From Anaerolineae bacterium (GTDB lineage Bacteria; Chloroflexota; Anaerolineae; Aggregatilineales; Phototrophicaceae), in the NCBI GenBank assembly GCA_022824465.1, contig JAJDZV010000003.1, positions 62,001-126,000 on the forward strand: a stretch of 64,000 bases of DNA, given 5' to 3'. Below, piece after piece: positions 19,707 through 28,993 of this stretch. The notes under the pieces were generated by a model. It saw nothing but the letters and a program-made list of their open reading frames with translations. It had not been told where the DNA came from and did no database searches. The stretch's first letter is position 1, and each line of letters begins with the position of its first letter. The translations under genes were made by a program, and so were the position numbers.

Positions 19707-21424
19707 TGGAATTCGACGTGCAGCTGGTCAATGCGCGGATTGCCGATGTCTTCCGTTACCGGCTGTTCGAAGGCTGGATTGGCATCCGCGACGGGCGCTT
19801 TGTCGCGGTGGAAGCGGGGGACGCGCCGGGCGGCATTGTCGCCGCGGAGACACGCGACCTGGCTGGGCGCATCGTCATGCCCGGCTTGATCGATTCTCAT
19901 TTACACATAGAGTCCAGCTTGTTGACGCCGCGCCGCTTTGCCGAAGCAGTGCTGCCCTTCGGCACGACGACCGTCCTCAGCGACCCGCATGAAGTCGGCA
20001 ATGTCGCCGGCGAGGAGGGCGTACGCTGGATGATCGCGGCGTCTCAGGATTTGCCGCTGAGGATATATCATTCGATACCGAGTTGCGTTCCCGCCACGGC
20101 GCCGGAGATTGAATGGACGCATGAGGTCTTTGATGCCACGACGATTCGGCGTCTGGCGCGGCAGTCGTCGGTCATCGCATTGGGCGAGGTCATGGATTAT
20201 CGCGGTTTGCTGGGACCGAACGAGCGCCTGCGAGGGATTGTGGGGGCGGCACGAGAAAACAATCTGCTGATCGAAGGGCATATCCCCACGCTGGCTGGCA
20301 CTGAACTCTCGCAATATCTGGCGCATGGGATCAGTTCCGACCACACCCTGACCTTCCCCGCCAAGATTCAGGAGCAGATCTCGAAGGGGCTGGCGGTGAT
20401 GCTGCAGACCAAGTCGGTGACGCGGGAGAATATGGCGGCGGTCGCGCAGTTGCCGGATCGTTCGCGGATCATTCTCATCACCGATGATATCGAACCGTCA
20501 CTGCTTGGGGGTGGGCATTTGTCGCGGATTGTGGCGTTGGCAATCGAATGTGGCATGCCGCCGCTGGAAGCGATCGCCGCGGCGACCATTCGCCCGGCGC
20601 GCTACCTTGGTTTACGCGATCACGGCGCCATTGCCCCCGGTTTTCTGGCGGATTTCCTGGTGATGGATGACATCACCGCCTTCCCGCCGGCGCAGGTCTA
20701 TGTCGGTGGTCAAGCGGTGGCGAGCGCGGGCGCGATGGAGCAGGCTATTACACAAGACAATCCCGCGCAGCCGGAGTATCCGTGTATACCCGGTGCTTTC
20801 GACCCTGATGATTTCAAGCTGGATAATAATGGCGGGGACGGTCGTGTGCAGGCGCAGGTCGTTGCGCTGCAGGACAGGCATTTGACCCTGACAAAGCTGG
20901 AGCACAGGGCAGTGCGATTGCGGGATGGGCATGCGCAATTTGAGGCGGATGATCGCTTGGCGCTGGCTTCGGTAATAGCGCGCGACGAGTCATCGCGGAC
21001 GGTGGGTCTCATCGCCAATACGGGCCTGCGACAGGGCGCTTGGGCCAGCAGCGTCGCGCATGATTGCCATAATCTGCTCGTGATTGGCCGCTGTCCGGAA
21101 GCGATGGCGATCGCCGCCAATGCGGTGCAGGCGATGGGCGGCGGCGTCGCCGTGGCGACAGATGAAGCCGTTGCCGCCTCTTTGCAGCTGCCATATTTCG
21201 GCTTGCTGAGCGATGAGCCGGTCGCAGCAGTCGCGGACGGGTTGGCGGCGGTGGAAGACGCGATGCGCCTTCTCGGAGCGGAGCAGACGCGCCCCTTCCT
21301 GACGTTTTCAATCATGAGTTTGAGCGTCAGCCCCTACGCGAAGTTTACCGACAGAGGCATTGTGGATACCGAGTCACGGCAGTTGATTCGACCATTTTAT
21401 GTGGCGGACGAGTCGGTCGAGTAG
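19706..21424 (+). CDS. ade: Adenine deaminase
   Basis: A 572-residue amidohydrolase that would deaminate adenine to hypoxanthine and ammonia. The metal motif DSHLHIESS (63-71) and the block SDPHEVGNVAG are diagnostic of Ade rather than of other amidohydrolases. ALGEVMDYRG and EGHIPTLAG supply further ligands, and a C-terminal Ade domain with FLTFSIMSLSVSPYAKFTD is present. It starts within the stop of the uridine phosphorylase gene. Together the pair indicates a nucleobase salvage operon fed by an ABC importer. Confidence 0.92.
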   Translation: MEFDVQLVNARIADVFRYRLFEGWIGIRDGRFVAVEAGDAPGGIVAAETRDLAGRIVMPGLIDSHLHIESSLLTPRRFAEAVLPFGTTTVLSDPHEVGNVAGEEGVRWMIAASQDLPLRIYHSIPSCVPATAPEIEWTHEVFDATTIRRLARQSSVIALGEVMDYRGLLGPNERLRGIVGAARENNLLIEGHIPTLAGTELSQYLAHGISSDHTLTFPAKIQEQISKGLAVMLQTKSVTRENMAAVAQLPDRSRIILITDDIEPSLLGGGHLSRIVALAIECGMPPLEAIAAATIRPARYLGLRDHGAIAPGFLADFLVMDDITAFPPAQVYVGGQAVASAGAMEQAITQDNPAQPEYPCIPGAFDPDDFKLDNNGGDGRVQAQVVALQDRHLTLTKLEHRAVRLRDGHAQFEADDRLALASVIARDESSRTVGLIANTGLRQGAWASSVAHDCHNLLVIGRCPEAMAIAANAVQAMGGGVAVATDEAVAASLQLPYFGLLSDEPVAAVADGLAAVEDAMRLLGAEQTRPFLTFSIMSLSVSPYAKFTDRGIVDTESRQLIRPFYVADESVE

Positions 21425-21664
21425 GGCGGGCGCGATCTCCAGATGATTATTGGCAGCTAGCGATTGCGGCTCTCGTGACACGACGGACTGGCAGCAATAG
21501 GCGACAGCGCGAGAGTGGTTTGCTAGTCGCAAGCGTGGGGATATGGTAGAATATTTGCCGTCGTAAATCGCGTGAGGTAGTGGCGCTTCAGAAAGGAGGC
21601 GAACGATAACGAGGCGCGTAATGCACGGATGATTATCGCAAGAAGTCTTCTAAGGAGAAATGGT

Positions 21665-23284
21665 ATGCTTCGGATCAGACTCGTTCATGTGGTAGTTGTA
21701 GTTTCGTTGCTCCTGTTGCTTGTCGCAGGCGCAATCACCGCGCAAGAGCCGCGAGACGGCGGCGTGCTGAACTATGCCTACAGTCAGACGCCGCGCAGCA
21801 TGGACCCGCTCAATGGCGTCCAGGGCGTTCAGTCCGACATCATGCGTTTCATTTACAATAGTCTGATATCCTACGATGTCGGATTCTTCACCGACCAGAT
21901 CCCGGTCTTGGCGGAGAGTTGGGATATCTCTGACGATGCCCTGACCTTCACTTTCCATCTGCGAGATGATGTCGTTTGGCATGATGGCGAGCCATTCACC
22001 GCCGAGGATGTCGTCTTCACCTTGACCATCGCGGTGCATCCCGACAATACGACATTCTGGGGCAATTCGCTGCAGGACCTGGCGGGCCTTGAGGCCTTCG
22101 TTGCGGGCGAAGCCGACAGCATTGCCGGCTTGGAAGCGGTCGACGAGCATACCGTACGCATCAGCGTCAATCAGCCGGCGGTGACCTTGCTGGATACCCT
22201 GAGCTATATCGGCATCTTGCCGGAGCATGTCCTTGGCGATGTCGCCTATGCTGATTTATCCGGTCACAGATTCTTCATCGAGAGTCCCATCGGCACGGGT
22301 CCATTTAAGGTGGCGGAAGCGAACCTCGACCAGCTCATTCGCTTTGAGCGCAACGAGGACTACTTCCGCGGCGCGCCACATATCGCAGGCATTAATATGT
22401 TCTTCCCCGACGGGTCGACGATTCCGGCGGGCTTGGAAACCGGCGACATTGATATGTCGTCGAATGTCGGCGCGGATGACCTGCCGCGCTTCCTGGACAA
22501 TCCCGACTTCCAGATCTTCTGGCAGCCGAGCAATGTCTTCTGCAATGTATCGGCCAACACGACTCGCATTCCCAAGAAGGTGCGTCAAGCCATCTCGTTC
22601 GCCATTGATCGCCAGACGATCACGGATGAACTCTTCCTGGACAGTCAACTCGCTGTGCCCTTCTATCACCATCTGGGCCAGGAATTCCTGAAGCCCAATC
22701 CGCATGAGCTCGACTACTCGTACAATCCCGACAAGTCGCGCGAGTTGATCGCGGAAGCGATTGCCGATGGCGACTGGGAAGCTGATCGCGTTATCGACTA
22801 TGTATTCGGTGGCGAAGAGCCGGCCAATGACCTGCTCTTCATCGTGCAGTTCTTGACGGATGTTGGCTTGAATATCGAGTTGCGCGGCGCGGGCGATCGC
22901 ACCAACTACAACGATATCGTGCTCACGCAGATGGACTTCGATCTGGTGGCGATCTGCAACGCCTTTGGTCCCGACCCCGATTCGGTCACGATCTACTACA
23001 AGTCGGGCTACACGCTGGCTGAGGGTGGTTTCAACTTCACTCAGCTCAGCAACGAGCGCGTTGATGAGATCCTGGCGCAAGGACGCATCGAGCCCGACCG
23101 GGCAACGCGCGTCGCGCTCTATCAGGAGCTTCAGGGCATCCTCGATAATGAAGCCGCGATGATTCCGATTCGCTTGGGCAACCGCGGTTGGGTTTTGACC
23201 TCCAAGCTGCGCAATGCGACGCCGCAGTATTTTGGCCACTTGCCGAATTACAACGCGATTGAGACCTGGTGGCTGGAAGAGTAA
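21665..23284 (+). CDS. Peptide/oligosaccharide-type solute-binding protein (family 5)
   Basis: A 539-residue extracellular binding protein of the DppA/OppA class. It has a signal peptide (hydrophobic stretch about 6-27 ending AITAQ), then DGGVLNYAYSQTPRSMDP, the typical family-5 start, and ALTFTFHLRDDVVWHDGEPF. ATG 21665 is preferred over ATG 21629 because AAGGAG lies seven bases before it. It is followed by two permease genes. Downstream sialidases and a glycosylasparaginase suggest the ligand may be a glycan, glycopeptide or glycosylated amino acid rather than a plain peptide. Confidence 0.9.
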   Translation: MLRIRLVHVVVVVSLLLLLVAGAITAQEPRDGGVLNYAYSQTPRSMDPLNGVQGVQSDIMRFIYNSLISYDVGFFTDQIPVLAESWDISDDALTFTFHLRDDVVWHDGEPFTAEDVVFTLTIAVHPDNTTFWGNSLQDLAGLEAFVAGEADSIAGLEAVDEHTVRISVNQPAVTLLDTLSYIGILPEHVLGDVAYADLSGHRFFIESPIGTGPFKVAEANLDQLIRFERNEDYFRGAPHIAGINMFFPDGSTIPAGLETGDIDMSSNVGADDLPRFLDNPDFQIFWQPSNVFCNVSANTTRIPKKVRQAISFAIDRQTITDELFLDSQLAVPFYHHLGQEFLKPNPHELDYSYNPDKSRELIAEAIADGDWEADRVIDYVFGGEEPANDLLFIVQFLTDVGLNIELRGAGDRTNYNDIVLTQMDFDLVAICNAFGPDPDSVTIYYKSGYTLAEGGFNFTQLSNERVDEILAQGRIEPDRATRVALYQELQGILDNEAAMIPIRLGNRGWVLTSKLRNATPQYFGHLPNYNAIETWWLEE

Positions 23285-23293
23285 GGCGCTGGG

Positions 23294-23329
23294 GTAGACA
23301 TCGGGCGGATTGGCAGCCGCGCGTAGACA
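23294..23329. repeat. Variant of the palindromic repeat with CGTAGACA tail
   Basis: A GTAGACA (23294-23300), a GGGCGG core and a CGTAGACA tail (23322-23329), resembling the variants at 34183 and 35085. Arms are poorly paired. Confidence 0.35.
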
Positions 23330-23366
23330 CAGCGGTTTAATTGCGCTTACCGATTGTCGTCGTAGT

Positions 23367-23391
23367 GGGCGAGCCAAGCCTCGCCCCTACA
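23367..23391. repeat. Dispersed palindromic repeat, copy 3
   Basis: Perfect 7-base arms GGGCGAG (23367-23373) and CTCGCCC (23380-23386), then CTACA. It sits between the binding-protein stop and the permease start. Confidence 0.75.
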
Positions 23392-23477
23392 TCGCGTATA
23401 TTTGGCCGGTGACTGACTGACGCGCCGCGAAGTCGTAGCCGGTTAATCGCCCGTGGCGAGCCCGATACACATCTGCA

Positions 23478-24440
23478 ATGTCGAAATACATTCTCCGTCG
23501 ACTTGTGCTGGCGATTCCGATCCTCTTCGGAATAACGCTGATCGACTTTGTGCTGATCAACCTCGCGCCCGGCGATCCCATCATCGCCATGATCGATCCG
23601 GCGGCGCCAATCGCTCCCGGCGAGCTCGAGGTTCTGCGCGAGAATTTGGGCTTGAATCAGCCGTTTTTCGTTCGCTACACCATTTGGCTGACCGAGGCGC
23701 TGAAGGGCAATATGGGCTATTCCTATGTCCACAGCGTCCCGGTCAGTCAGCGAATCCAGGAGCGTTTGGGTCCCACGCTTATCCTGACCGTGACCTCCCT
23801 CCTGATTTCGGTGGTTGTGGGGATTCCGCTGGGCTTATTGTCGGCGCTCAAGCAATACTCAAAACTCGACTATAGCCTGACGTTTGCAGCATTCGCCGGG
23901 ATTTCGGTGCCGAATTTCTTTCTGGCGCTGGCGGGGATTTACATATTTGCCTTGAAGCTCGATGTCTTGCCGCCCTTTGGGATGATCAGTCTGCGCACGG
24001 AACTGCCGTACACAATCGATCTCCTTCACCATTTGCTGCTGCCGGCGACCGTGCTCGGTTTCGCCAGCATGGCGTCTTTAATGCGCTTCGCTCGCACCAG
24101 CTTGCTTGAGGTGCTGGACCAGGATTATGTCACCACCGCGCGCGCCAAAGGCTTGCAACAGCGCCGCATCTTATCGGCTCATGCCTTGCGCAACGCGCTC
24201 ATCCCACTCATTACGGTGCTGGGCCTCCGGCTCCCCGGGCTCTTCGGCGGTTCCGTCATCATCGAAACGGTCTTCAGTTGGCCCGGCATCGGCAAGCTGG
24301 CGATAGACTCGATCACCGACCGCGACTATCCGCAGATCATGAGCTTGCTGCTGATCACCGCCGTGCTCGTCCTCTTGGCCAACCTCATCACCGATATTGT
24401 CTACGCGTATGCCGATCCACGAATCCGTTATGCGGACTGA
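23478..24440 (+). CDS. ABC permease, DppB family
   Basis: A 320-residue inner-membrane permease starting MSKYILRRLVLAIPILFGIT, the standard DppB N terminus. It has six helices and the coupling loop DYVTTARAKGLQQRRI. It pairs with the DppC-type permease encoded 21 bases downstream. The usual DppD/DppF ATPase genes are absent from the operon, which is unusual for this class. Confidence 0.93.
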   Translation: MSKYILRRLVLAIPILFGITLIDFVLINLAPGDPIIAMIDPAAPIAPGELEVLRENLGLNQPFFVRYTIWLTEALKGNMGYSYVHSVPVSQRIQERLGPTLILTVTSLLISVVVGIPLGLLSALKQYSKLDYSLTFAAFAGISVPNFFLALAGIYIFALKLDVLPPFGMISLRTELPYTIDLLHHLLLPATVLGFASMASLMRFARTSLLEVLDQDYVTTARAKGLQQRRILSAHALRNALIPLITVLGLRLPGLFGGSVIIETVFSWPGIGKLAIDSITDRDYPQIMSLLLITAVLVLLANLITDIVYAYADPRIRYAD

Positions 24441-24461
24441 GCGCGAATCCGGGTACAGATT

Positions 24462-25373
24462 ATGAATCAGCAAGAGTCCGCGCCGCGCGAAATATCGAAA
24501 AGCCTGGAAGCGGAGCAGAAGCAATCGCACTTCTTCCAATCGCGCTTCTGGCGGCGTTATCGGCGGCATCGTCTGGCGCTCATAGGCACGTTTATACTCT
24601 TGGTGCTGGTCGGCATCGCCGTCTTCGCGCCCCTGATCACCACGCACGACCCGCTGAAGGTCAATATGCGGGATACTAAGGAGCCGCCGAATGAGATCTA
24701 CGTCCTCGGCACGGACAAAGCGGGCCGCGACATTTGGGCGCGACTCGCTTTCGCCAGCCGCATTTCGCTGTCAGTTGGCGTCGTGTCGGTGTCGATATAT
24801 ATCGTTATCGGGACGCTCCTGGGCGCGATCGCTGGCTATTACGGCGGGCTGACCGACTCGCTCATCATGCGCTTCACCGATACTGTCATGAGTTTCCCCG
24901 GCCTCATCATCATCATCACGGTGGTGTCCTTTGTGGGACCGAGCATATACAACACCATGCTGGTTATCGGCCTGCTCGGATGGCCTGGCACCTGTCGATT
25001 GGTGCGCGGGCAAGTCTTGCAGCTGCGGGAGATGGAATTCATAGAGGCCGCCCGCAGCATCGGCTCGCCCGGACCGCGCATCATCCTGCGTCATATTCTT
25101 CCCAATGTCGTACCCTACCTGATCGTTGTAGCGACACTGGGCACCGCCAGCGCTATCTTGATCGAAGCCGGCTTGAGCTTCCTAGGATTGGGCGTGCAGC
25201 CGCCGACGCCCAGTTGGGGCAACATGCTCAATAGCGCGCGTCAGTTGACCTTGCTGGAACAATTCCCGCACCTTTGGCTGCCGCCCGGCTTCATGATTGC
25301 GGTTACCGTTCTGAGCATCAACTTCATCGGCGATGGCTTGCGCGACGCCCTCGATCCGCGGATGACGCTGTAG
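24462..25373 (+). CDS. ABC permease, DppC family
   Basis: A 303-residue permease with the typical DppC N-terminal cytoplasmic arm, the motif GTDKAGRDIWARLAFASRIS, and the coupling loop MEFIEAARSIGSPGPRIILR. It ends NFIGDGLRDALDPRM, the family C terminus. It completes the channel of the importer headed by the binding protein at 21665. A 184-base gap separates it from the first sialidase gene. Confidence 0.93.
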   Translation: MNQQESAPREISKSLEAEQKQSHFFQSRFWRRYRRHRLALIGTFILLVLVGIAVFAPLITTHDPLKVNMRDTKEPPNEIYVLGTDKAGRDIWARLAFASRISLSVGVVSVSIYIVIGTLLGAIAGYYGGLTDSLIMRFTDTVMSFPGLIIIITVVSFVGPSIYNTMLVIGLLGWPGTCRLVRGQVLQLREMEFIEAARSIGSPGPRIILRHILPNVVPYLIVVATLGTASAILIEAGLSFLGLGVQPPTPSWGNMLNSARQLTLLEQFPHLWLPPGFMIAVTVLSINFIGDGLRDALDPRMTL

Positions 25374-25388
25374 GTCAGCGAACTCACA

Positions 25389-25411
25389 ATTGAGGCTAGA
25401 GGCAGATGAGC
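25389..25411 (+). repeat. Direct repeat of the sialidase start region, copy A
   Basis: These 23 bases, ending in an ATG-AGC, match 25541-25563 with one mismatch. The ATG at 25406 opens only 18 codons before TGA. Confidence 0.6.
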
Positions 25412-25540
25412 GGTTGGTCTTCGTCACCGGTGAGCCCTCTCCGCATCATCAGACAGGGGTGACTCTTTGGCGTAGGGCGGATGTCTTGCGCAGTTCTCAT
25501 GACAAGCTGGGATCGACGTCTTTAGATTGGCGGATTCAGA

Positions 25541-25563
25541 ATTGAGGATAGAGGCAGATGAGC
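25541..25563 (+). repeat. Direct repeat of the sialidase start region, copy B
   Basis: This copy spans the sequence just before and including the start codon (25558) of the first sialidase gene. Its partner lies 152 bases upstream. Confidence 0.6.
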
Positions 25564-26646
25564 ATTCCCTTGATTGACCTGGCCTACGAGTCGCAGCGTC
25601 AGGTCGTGGTTGACAGACATCCGGAACAATACCTCGGACATGTGACCACGGTCCTGCTTGAGGACAAGCGGACGATGTATGCCGCTTATCCCATCGGGCA
25701 CGGCAAAGGACCGATAGTTCTCAAGCGCAGCGATGACGCCGGGCTTAGCTGGAGCGAGCGCTTGCCCGTGCCGGACAACTGGTCGACCTCATTGGAAGTG
25801 CCCACGATTCATCGCGTGGTCGACAGGCTAGGCGTGAAGCGGTTGATTCTGTTCTCGGGCTTGTATCCGATTCGAATGGCTGTCTCTGAAGACGACGGTC
25901 AAACCTGGTCGCCGCTGGCGCCGATTGGCGACTTCGGCGGAATTGTCGCGATGTCATGTCTGGGCCGGCTGAAGAATGGCGACTACCTGGCGATGTTTCA
26001 CGACGATGGCCGCTTCTTGCGGAATGGTGGAGAACGGAAGCGGCCAATCACGCTCTACCAGACCCGGTCTCGCGATGGCGGCCTCACCTGGAGCGAACCC
26101 GAAGCTGTGGCGCGCCATGCCGAAGCCGACCTCTGCGAACCGGGTTGGATTCGCTCGCTGGACGGCAAGCGAATTGCGGTGCTGCTGCGTGAAAACAGTC
26201 GGCGGTTTAACTCCTTCGTGATATTCTCCGATGACGAGGGCGAAACCTGGACCGAGCCGGCGCAGTTGCCCGCGACGCTCACCGGCGACCGGCATGTCGG
26301 CAAATACGCGCCGGACGGACGCCTGTTCATCACCTTCCGCGATGAATCCAAGGTCAGCCCGACGATGGCGGACTGGGTCGCCTGGGTTGGTACATTTGAC
26401 GATATTGTTCAGGGGCGCGAGGGGCAATATCGTATTCGCCTCATGCACAATCATGGACGCTCGCAACGGGGCGACTTTATCTTCGGCGATTGCGCCTACC
26501 CGGGGCTGGAAGTACTGCCAGATGGCGCCTTCGTGGCCACGACCTATGGACACTGGAGGCCGGACCAACTGCCCTATATCGTCAGCGTCCGCCTCGCGCT
26601 GGAAGAAATGGATGCCCGGCTGAAAGCGGCGCTGGAAGGGAATTGA
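25558..26646 (+). CDS. Sialidase-like (BNR/Asp-box) beta-propeller protein
   Basis: A 362-residue protein with four Asp-box repeats, SxDxGxTW-like, at about 58-65, 110-117, 171-178 and 224-231, indicating a six-bladed sialidase propeller. No signal peptide is seen, so it should be cytoplasmic. The arginine-containing RIP motif of true GH33 sialidases is not obvious, so specificity may differ. It is followed three bases later by a more canonical sialidase and then a glycosylasparaginase, suggesting intracellular trimming of an imported sialylated glycan. Confidence 0.8.
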   Translation: MSIPLIDLAYESQRQVVVDRHPEQYLGHVTTVLLEDKRTMYAAYPIGHGKGPIVLKRSDDAGLSWSERLPVPDNWSTSLEVPTIHRVVDRLGVKRLILFSGLYPIRMAVSEDDGQTWSPLAPIGDFGGIVAMSCLGRLKNGDYLAMFHDDGRFLRNGGERKRPITLYQTRSRDGGLTWSEPEAVARHAEADLCEPGWIRSLDGKRIAVLLRENSRRFNSFVIFSDDEGETWTEPAQLPATLTGDRHVGKYAPDGRLFITFRDESKVSPTMADWVAWVGTFDDIVQGREGQYRIRLMHNHGRSQRGDFIFGDCAYPGLEVLPDGAFVATTYGHWRPDQLPYIVSVRLALEEMDARLKAALEGN

Positions 26647-26649
26647 GTC

Positions 26650-27882
26650 ATGCCCAAAGCAAACAACTGTGAGGACTTTTCAATCCACCCGGTTTTCGTC
26701 AACGGCAGCGAGGGCTACGCCTGCTACCGCATTCCCAGCTTGCTGCGCCTGGGGAATGGCGATCTGCTGGCGGTTGCGGAGGGGCGTCTGGCAAATTGCG
26801 GCGATCACAACGGCATCATCCGCGTCGTAGGCAAGATCAGCCAAGACCGCGGCGAAACCTGGGGCGAGGTCTTCACTATAGCGCGCAACATTCTGCCGGA
26901 CGGCACGGAGCACGTCGCGCAGAACCCGTCGCCGGTTCTGGACGCGATGGACCCGGACAATCCGCAAGGGCGCGCGATCATCATCTACAACAAGACTGAA
27001 TTCGGCGAGCAGTTCATTACCGGTGGCAGTGGCGTTCGGCGCGTTTATTCCAGCGAGAGTTTTGATCACGGTCGCGCTTGGGTGAACGAGACCGACATCA
27101 CCGCCCAGGTCCACAAGCCCTTGAAGCCGGCGTACACCGCCGTATATGCTGACGCGGCGAATCGCTACAACCACCAGGAAGATTGGCGCATGAATTTCCC
27201 GGCGACCGGTCACGGCAATCAACTGCGCGGCGGCTTAGGCAACAATCCGGCGACGCGCGGTCGACTGCTCTTCTGCGCAAAGCTGACGCAAGGGAGACAA
27301 TCCGTAAGGCGCGGGCAGTCTTATGTCTATTGGAGCGAGGATCACGGGCGGAGTTGGACCATCGGCGGCGTCAGCGATGTGCTTGGCAGCAGCGAGGCGA
27401 TGGCGGTCGAGCTCGAAAGCGGCGATATCATGGTCAACTTCCGCAATAATACCGGTCCTAACGGCGCGCCCGTCAACTATCGCGGTGTGATGATTCACGA
27501 ATTCGACGAGGCCGGCGAGATGTCGATGGCGCGGACGCATCGCGACGATACGGGGCTGCCTGATCCCATCGTGCAAGGGAGCATCCAGCGCTACACGTGG
27601 AGCGACGAAGCCGAATTCGGCGGGGTGAGCCGCATCTTGTTCTCCAACCCGAACAGCCAATCCGCGCGCGAGAATATGACCGTCCGCCTGAGCTATGATG
27701 AGGGTGCCACCTGGGCAGTGGCAAAGCGCATTGACGGCGGACCGTCGGCTTACGGCGATCTAAGTGTTTTGGACGATATGCGCATCGGCCTGCTTTATGA
27801 GCGAGGAAATAGCGGCGGCATCGTCTTCGCGCGCTTCAGCCTGGATTGGCTTAGCGACGGACGAGACTCGCTTGGCGCTTAG
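26650..27882 (+). CDS. Exo-alpha-sialidase (GH33-like)
   Basis: This 410-residue enzyme would release terminal sialic acid. It has the YRIPSLL motif (26-32, Arg27 of the Arg triad), Asp boxes at about 64-71, 136-144, 229-236 and 348-355, and the block SSEAMAVEL with Glu249. GPSAYGDL carries Tyr368, equivalent to the catalytic Tyr of GH33. No signal peptide is visible, implying an intracellular role. It lies between another sialidase-like gene and a glycosylasparaginase, all on one strand with short gaps. Confidence 0.88.
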   Translation: MPKANNCEDFSIHPVFVNGSEGYACYRIPSLLRLGNGDLLAVAEGRLANCGDHNGIIRVVGKISQDRGETWGEVFTIARNILPDGTEHVAQNPSPVLDAMDPDNPQGRAIIIYNKTEFGEQFITGGSGVRRVYSSESFDHGRAWVNETDITAQVHKPLKPAYTAVYADAANRYNHQEDWRMNFPATGHGNQLRGGLGNNPATRGRLLFCAKLTQGRQSVRRGQSYVYWSEDHGRSWTIGGVSDVLGSSEAMAVELESGDIMVNFRNNTGPNGAPVNYRGVMIHEFDEAGEMSMARTHRDDTGLPDPIVQGSIQRYTWSDEAEFGGVSRILFSNPNSQSARENMTVRLSYDEGATWAVAKRIDGGPSAYGDLSVLDDMRIGLLYERGNSGGIVFARFSLDWLSDGRDSLGA

Positions 27883-27954
27883 ATTTGGCGCTTGGTTGAT
27901 AGAGCCGGTCCGGCAAGACCCTGCGGTACATTCGGCGTAATCAGAGGATGCGCC

Positions 27955-28914
27955 ATGACAAAGAATACAGCCATGCGCATCATCGCCAGCCAGAACGGCG
28001 TCCGCGGCATCGCTGACGCCATGCGCGCTCTCAAGAATGGCGCCAGCGCCTTGGATGCGGTTGAGATCGGCATACGCGCGATTGAAGCCGATCCCAGCGA
28101 CCACACTGTCGGCTACAACGGCTATCCCAATATCGTGGGCGAGCTCGAGCTTGACGCCAGCATCATGGATGGCAAGACGCTGAATTCGGGCGCAGTCGCT
28201 TTGATGCGCGGCTTCCCATTCGCCATTTCGGTGGCGCGCCAGGTCATGGAGCGCAAGCTGCCGCATGTGTTGTTGGCTGGGGCCGGCGCGGAACGCTTCG
28301 CCCGGGAAATCGACGCCGAAGCCTGGGACGATATGTTGACTGACGAGGTACGCGAGGTTTGGCGGAGGCGCCTGACCGCGAGCGCAGCCACGGGCGCATT
28401 TCCGACGCTCTCAGACGGCAGTCCGTTGCTCGACTGGGTCAAGCTGGCGACCGATCCGGAGCGCGTGGAGGGCACGGTCAATTTCATCGCCGTAGACGGG
28501 CAGGGCGATATCGCTAGCGGCGTCAGCACGAGCGGATGGGCTTGGAAGTATCCGGGGCGCATCGGCGATTCGCCAATCATTGGCGCGGGCAATTATGCGG
28601 ATAATCGCTATGGCGCCTGCGCCTGCACCGGCATGGGAGAGATGGCGATCAACGCGGGCACGGCGCGCAGCCTCGTGCTCTATCTCAAACTGGGCATGTC
28701 GCTGGCCGAAGCCGCGGGAGAGGCGATGCGGGACCTGCGCGACCTGGGCAGCGATTATATTGGCGGCATGAACTTGATCGCGCTGGACAGAGACGGCGCG
28801 CATATCGGCATGTCGTCGGAGACAGGGCGGACGTACATTTACCAGCAAGCCGATATGATGGAGCATGAAGAAGTTGAGCGGGAGATAGTGGAGATACCGG
28901 CGCGTTGGGGTTAG
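27955..28914 (+). CDS. N4-(beta-N-acetylglucosaminyl)-L-asparaginase family Ntn-hydrolase
   Basis: A 319-residue protein of the glycosylasparaginase/isoaspartyl peptidase family, which is made as a precursor and cuts itself to expose a catalytic Thr. The cleavage site is EG-TVNF with Thr174 as nucleophile. The substrate loop TSGWAWKYPGRIGDSPIIG and CTGMGEMAINAG are conserved. Such enzymes hydrolyse the GlcNAc-Asn bond of N-glycopeptides. ATG 27955 is preferred, with AGAGG upstream. It closes the sialidase operon, so the set reads as an N-glycopeptide degradation route. Confidence 0.9.
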   Translation: MTKNTAMRIIASQNGVRGIADAMRALKNGASALDAVEIGIRAIEADPSDHTVGYNGYPNIVGELELDASIMDGKTLNSGAVALMRGFPFAISVARQVMERKLPHVLLAGAGAERFAREIDAEAWDDMLTDEVREVWRRRLTASAATGAFPTLSDGSPLLDWVKLATDPERVEGTVNFIAVDGQGDIASGVSTSGWAWKYPGRIGDSPIIGAGNYADNRYGACACTGMGEMAINAGTARSLVLYLKLGMSLAEAAGEAMRDLRDLGSDYIGGMNLIALDRDGAHIGMSSETGRTYIYQQADMMEHEEVEREIVEIPARWG

Positions 28915-28993
28915 GCGAGGGCGCGGTGATAATCTTATGCTTAGTTCTCAGTTTGAGTGATATTGCGATATGACGATGCGACGCTACCGACAT

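Noticed and set aside
22256..23377. Minus-strand open frame across the family-5 binding protein gene
   Set aside because: No domain pattern, and it reads opposite a well-supported binding-protein gene.
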